A stretch of 64,000 nucleotides of DNA from Clostridium_F caseinilyticum (GTDB lineage Bacteria > Bacillota > Clostridia > Clostridiales > Clostridiaceae), in assembly GCF_046127645.1 (NCBI RefSeq), contig NZ_CP175919.1. The stretch is one strand, 5' to 3'. Position 1 is the first letter of the stretch; each line of letters opens with the position of its first letter. The notes under the pieces are model-generated. The model was not told the DNA's origin. It did no database searches and worked only from the letters and a program-made list of their open reading frames with translations. The position numbers and the translations under genes were made by a program. Shown here in pieces: positions 62,572-64,000 of this stretch.

Positions 62572-62713
62572 TATATAATAAGATTAATAATAATTAACTG
62601 ATTTATTATATTAACATGAAATTGTATATTTTTGATGCAAATAAGAATATAGTTTTATAGATAAATTAAATCAGTGTATAATTTAGCACATTGTGCATTA
62701 AATGGAGGGATGA

Positions 62714-63406
62714 ATGGTGAAAGGGAAAAGTAGTGTAGGCATTATATTTCTTGTTATAGGTTTAGGAATCTTTTTAGAAGCATTAAATTTATGGGATTTC
62801 GGATATATTATAAGTAACTATTGGCCAATGATATTAATAGTTATTGGTATTAAGAAACTTCTAGAAAAGTCAGTTTCATATTTAAATGGAATTGTATTAA
62901 TATTATTAGGAGCAATGTTTCAATTAAGGAACTTAAATATATTATATAATGTATCTAAATTCTTTTGGGCAGGAATTTTCATTCTAATAGGTTTTTATTT
63001 ATTGTCTTATAAAGATAGTTTTAAATTAAAGGATAGAACTTTTTTTGCAGGACAAAATGCAGAGGATTTTGTAAAAACAGGAGCGATATTTGCAGGTACT
63101 AAAACTAAAAATTATTCAAAATCTTTCAAAGGTGGAAGTATAACAACTATATTTGCAGGAGTAGACTTAGATTTATTAGATGCTCAGTTGAGTCTAGATG
63201 GTGCTTATATAGATGTATTTGTAGCTTTTGGAGGAGTGGATATAATAGTTCCGGAAAATTGGAATGTAGTTGTAACTGGTATACCAATATTTGGTGGATG
63301 GAGCAATAAAACTAGAAATAGAAATATGAATAATGGTGAACCTACTCTAAAAATTAATTGTATAGCAGCTTTTGGTGGTTTAGATGTAAAGCATTATTAT
63401 AATTAA
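62714..63406 (+). CDS. LiaF-like membrane protein (DUF5668 + LiaF C-terminal domain)
   Basis: The 230 residues start with about four spans in the LiaI/LiaF-type region (GIIFLVIGLGIFLEAL, NYWPMILIVIGI), then a beta-rich C-terminal domain (about 130-230, FAGVDLDLLDAQL, FGGVDIIVPENW, AAFGGLDV) as in cell-envelope stress proteins. LiaF inhibits a kinase in bacilli; no kinase is adjacent here. ATG at 62714 or GTG at 62717 after GGAGGG. Confidence 0.87.
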   Translation: MVKGKSSVGIIFLVIGLGIFLEALNLWDFGYIISNYWPMILIVIGIKKLLEKSVSYLNGIVLILLGAMFQLRNLNILYNVSKFFWAGIFILIGFYLLSYKDSFKLKDRTFFAGQNAEDFVKTGAIFAGTKTKNYSKSFKGGSITTIFAGVDLDLLDAQLSLDGAYIDVFVAFGGVDIIVPENWNVVVTGIPIFGGWSNKTRNRNMNNGEPTLKINCIAAFGGLDVKHYYN

Positions 63407-64000
63407 AACTTTAAATTATAATATATTATATTTGAGATTAATATATTAAAGATAAAAAATACACCTAATAGACATATGAATATACTTCTAGTAGTTCTTA
63501 ATGGATTCAAACTTAAAACTTCTTGGAGGAATAATTAGTTTATTAAGTGTATTTTTTATGTTTTTGTATTAAATTTATTTTTAGTCATTTTTTAAAAACC
63601 TAATTGTATAATTTATAAATTTAAATAAATAATTATAAAGATTACGGGACAAAATATAAAAGAAGGGAGTTAATAATTATAGTAAGGTGTTCTTATACTA
63701 TAGAGGTATTAAAAAATTTTTTTGAAAGTTAAATCAAATGATTTAATCCTATATAAAAAATACTATTTTAATAACTTTATAAACGGATATCTTTTTAAAG
63801 TTATATTAAGTTTTATACAATGTATCTAAAATTTAATCAATAGTTTTAGCATATAACTTTAAAAAGTTAGATGAAGTTTTGTATATTGAGCTTTAGTATA
63901 TTATTAATATCCCTTTTAAATTTTATGTTTATATAAATCTAAAAAAGTCTACATCCCTAAAAATATCTTTTAATATTCTTTTCTTGTAAGTTATTCAGTT
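63407..64000. other. Gap with a 104-base hairpin-bounded segment
   Basis: Apart from the element at 63454-63557 I see no gene. A minus-strand frame of 13 codons enters from the right edge (ends near 63957) and might be a gene tail. Confidence 0.5.
63454..63557. repeat. Small element with 17-bp inverted ends
   Basis: AAAAAATACACCTAATA and TATTAAGTGTATTTTTT are complements with one mismatch, enclosing 70 bases. It may be a terminator with a large loop or a small mobile repeat. Confidence 0.65.

Larger units (their letters stand above)
62044..62713. other. Gap with two hairpins
   Basis: About 670 bases. Terminator at 62135-62198 and a hairpin at 62531-62571. No gene seen. Confidence 0.6.

Noticed and set aside
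63957..64000. A 13-codon minus-strand frame entering from the right edge.
   Set aside because: Too short within the window to tell a gene tail from chance.

Overview
This window is chromosomal DNA of a Clostridium. It is very AT-rich, has strong GGAGG-type ribosome binding sites, a class III fructose-bisphosphatase, bacteriohemerythrin, YaaR and many A/T-rich hairpin terminators. The gene set, including a CBO0543-like membrane protein, looks most like the C. botulinum group I / C. sporogenes group. That species assignment is inference. I see no tRNA, rRNA or CRISPR array.

Layout. 0.1-5 kb: response regulator fused to an MpsC-like domain, Fe-S XPD-type helicase, MATE exporter. 5-10 kb: BusR-like (GntR + RCK_C) regulator divergent from N5-(carboxyethyl)ornithine synthase, then fbp. 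10-16.5 kb: bacteriohemerythrin, a complete IS5-like element, and an operon for a secreted peptide plus an ABC transporter with three permeases; the IS sits between that operon and its likely promoter. 16.5-20.7 kb: small and decaying genes, including a superoxide dismutase remnant, an MBL hydrolase, and a group IIC intron whose maturase gene has lost its middle. 21-32 kb: a self-contained RiPP (ribosomal peptide) cluster. 32-45 kb: amino-acid permeases, an Lrp regulator, a gamma-carbonic-anhydrase-like protein, and a P-type ATPase behind a yybP-ykoY (Mn2+) riboswitch. 46-54 kb: chromate transporter pair, long MazF-like toxin, a candidate small RNA with a tandem motif, yaaR, nadE, NfeD/stomatin, CPBP protease, aminopeptidase P. 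56-63.4 kb: Bfd-like protein, a tandem-repeat array before an XRE/membrane-protein pair, hydrolase, cstA, LiaF-like protein.

The most notable system is the cluster at 21170-32095. It encodes two radical SAM/SPASM enzymes (the first with a PqqD-like N-terminal recognition domain), two small precursor peptides missing from ordinary gene calls (23693-23869 and 23899-24072) that share a leader and the pattern G-C-x-D-D-C...G-C, a cytoplasmic subtilisin-like protease, an ABC exporter, and a two-component system with a BceAB-type transporter. Together these supply making, modifying, trimming, exporting and resisting a three-cysteine peptide. A duplicated scrap of the 3' end of the upstream MBL gene lies just beyond the cluster, which suggests it arrived as a unit.

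A second theme is repeated non-coding DNA. Three copies of a family with about 20-bp terminal inverted repeats (5036-5326 degenerate; 34944-35924; 54937-56147) abut gene stop codons. They contain long hairpins but no visible transposase.
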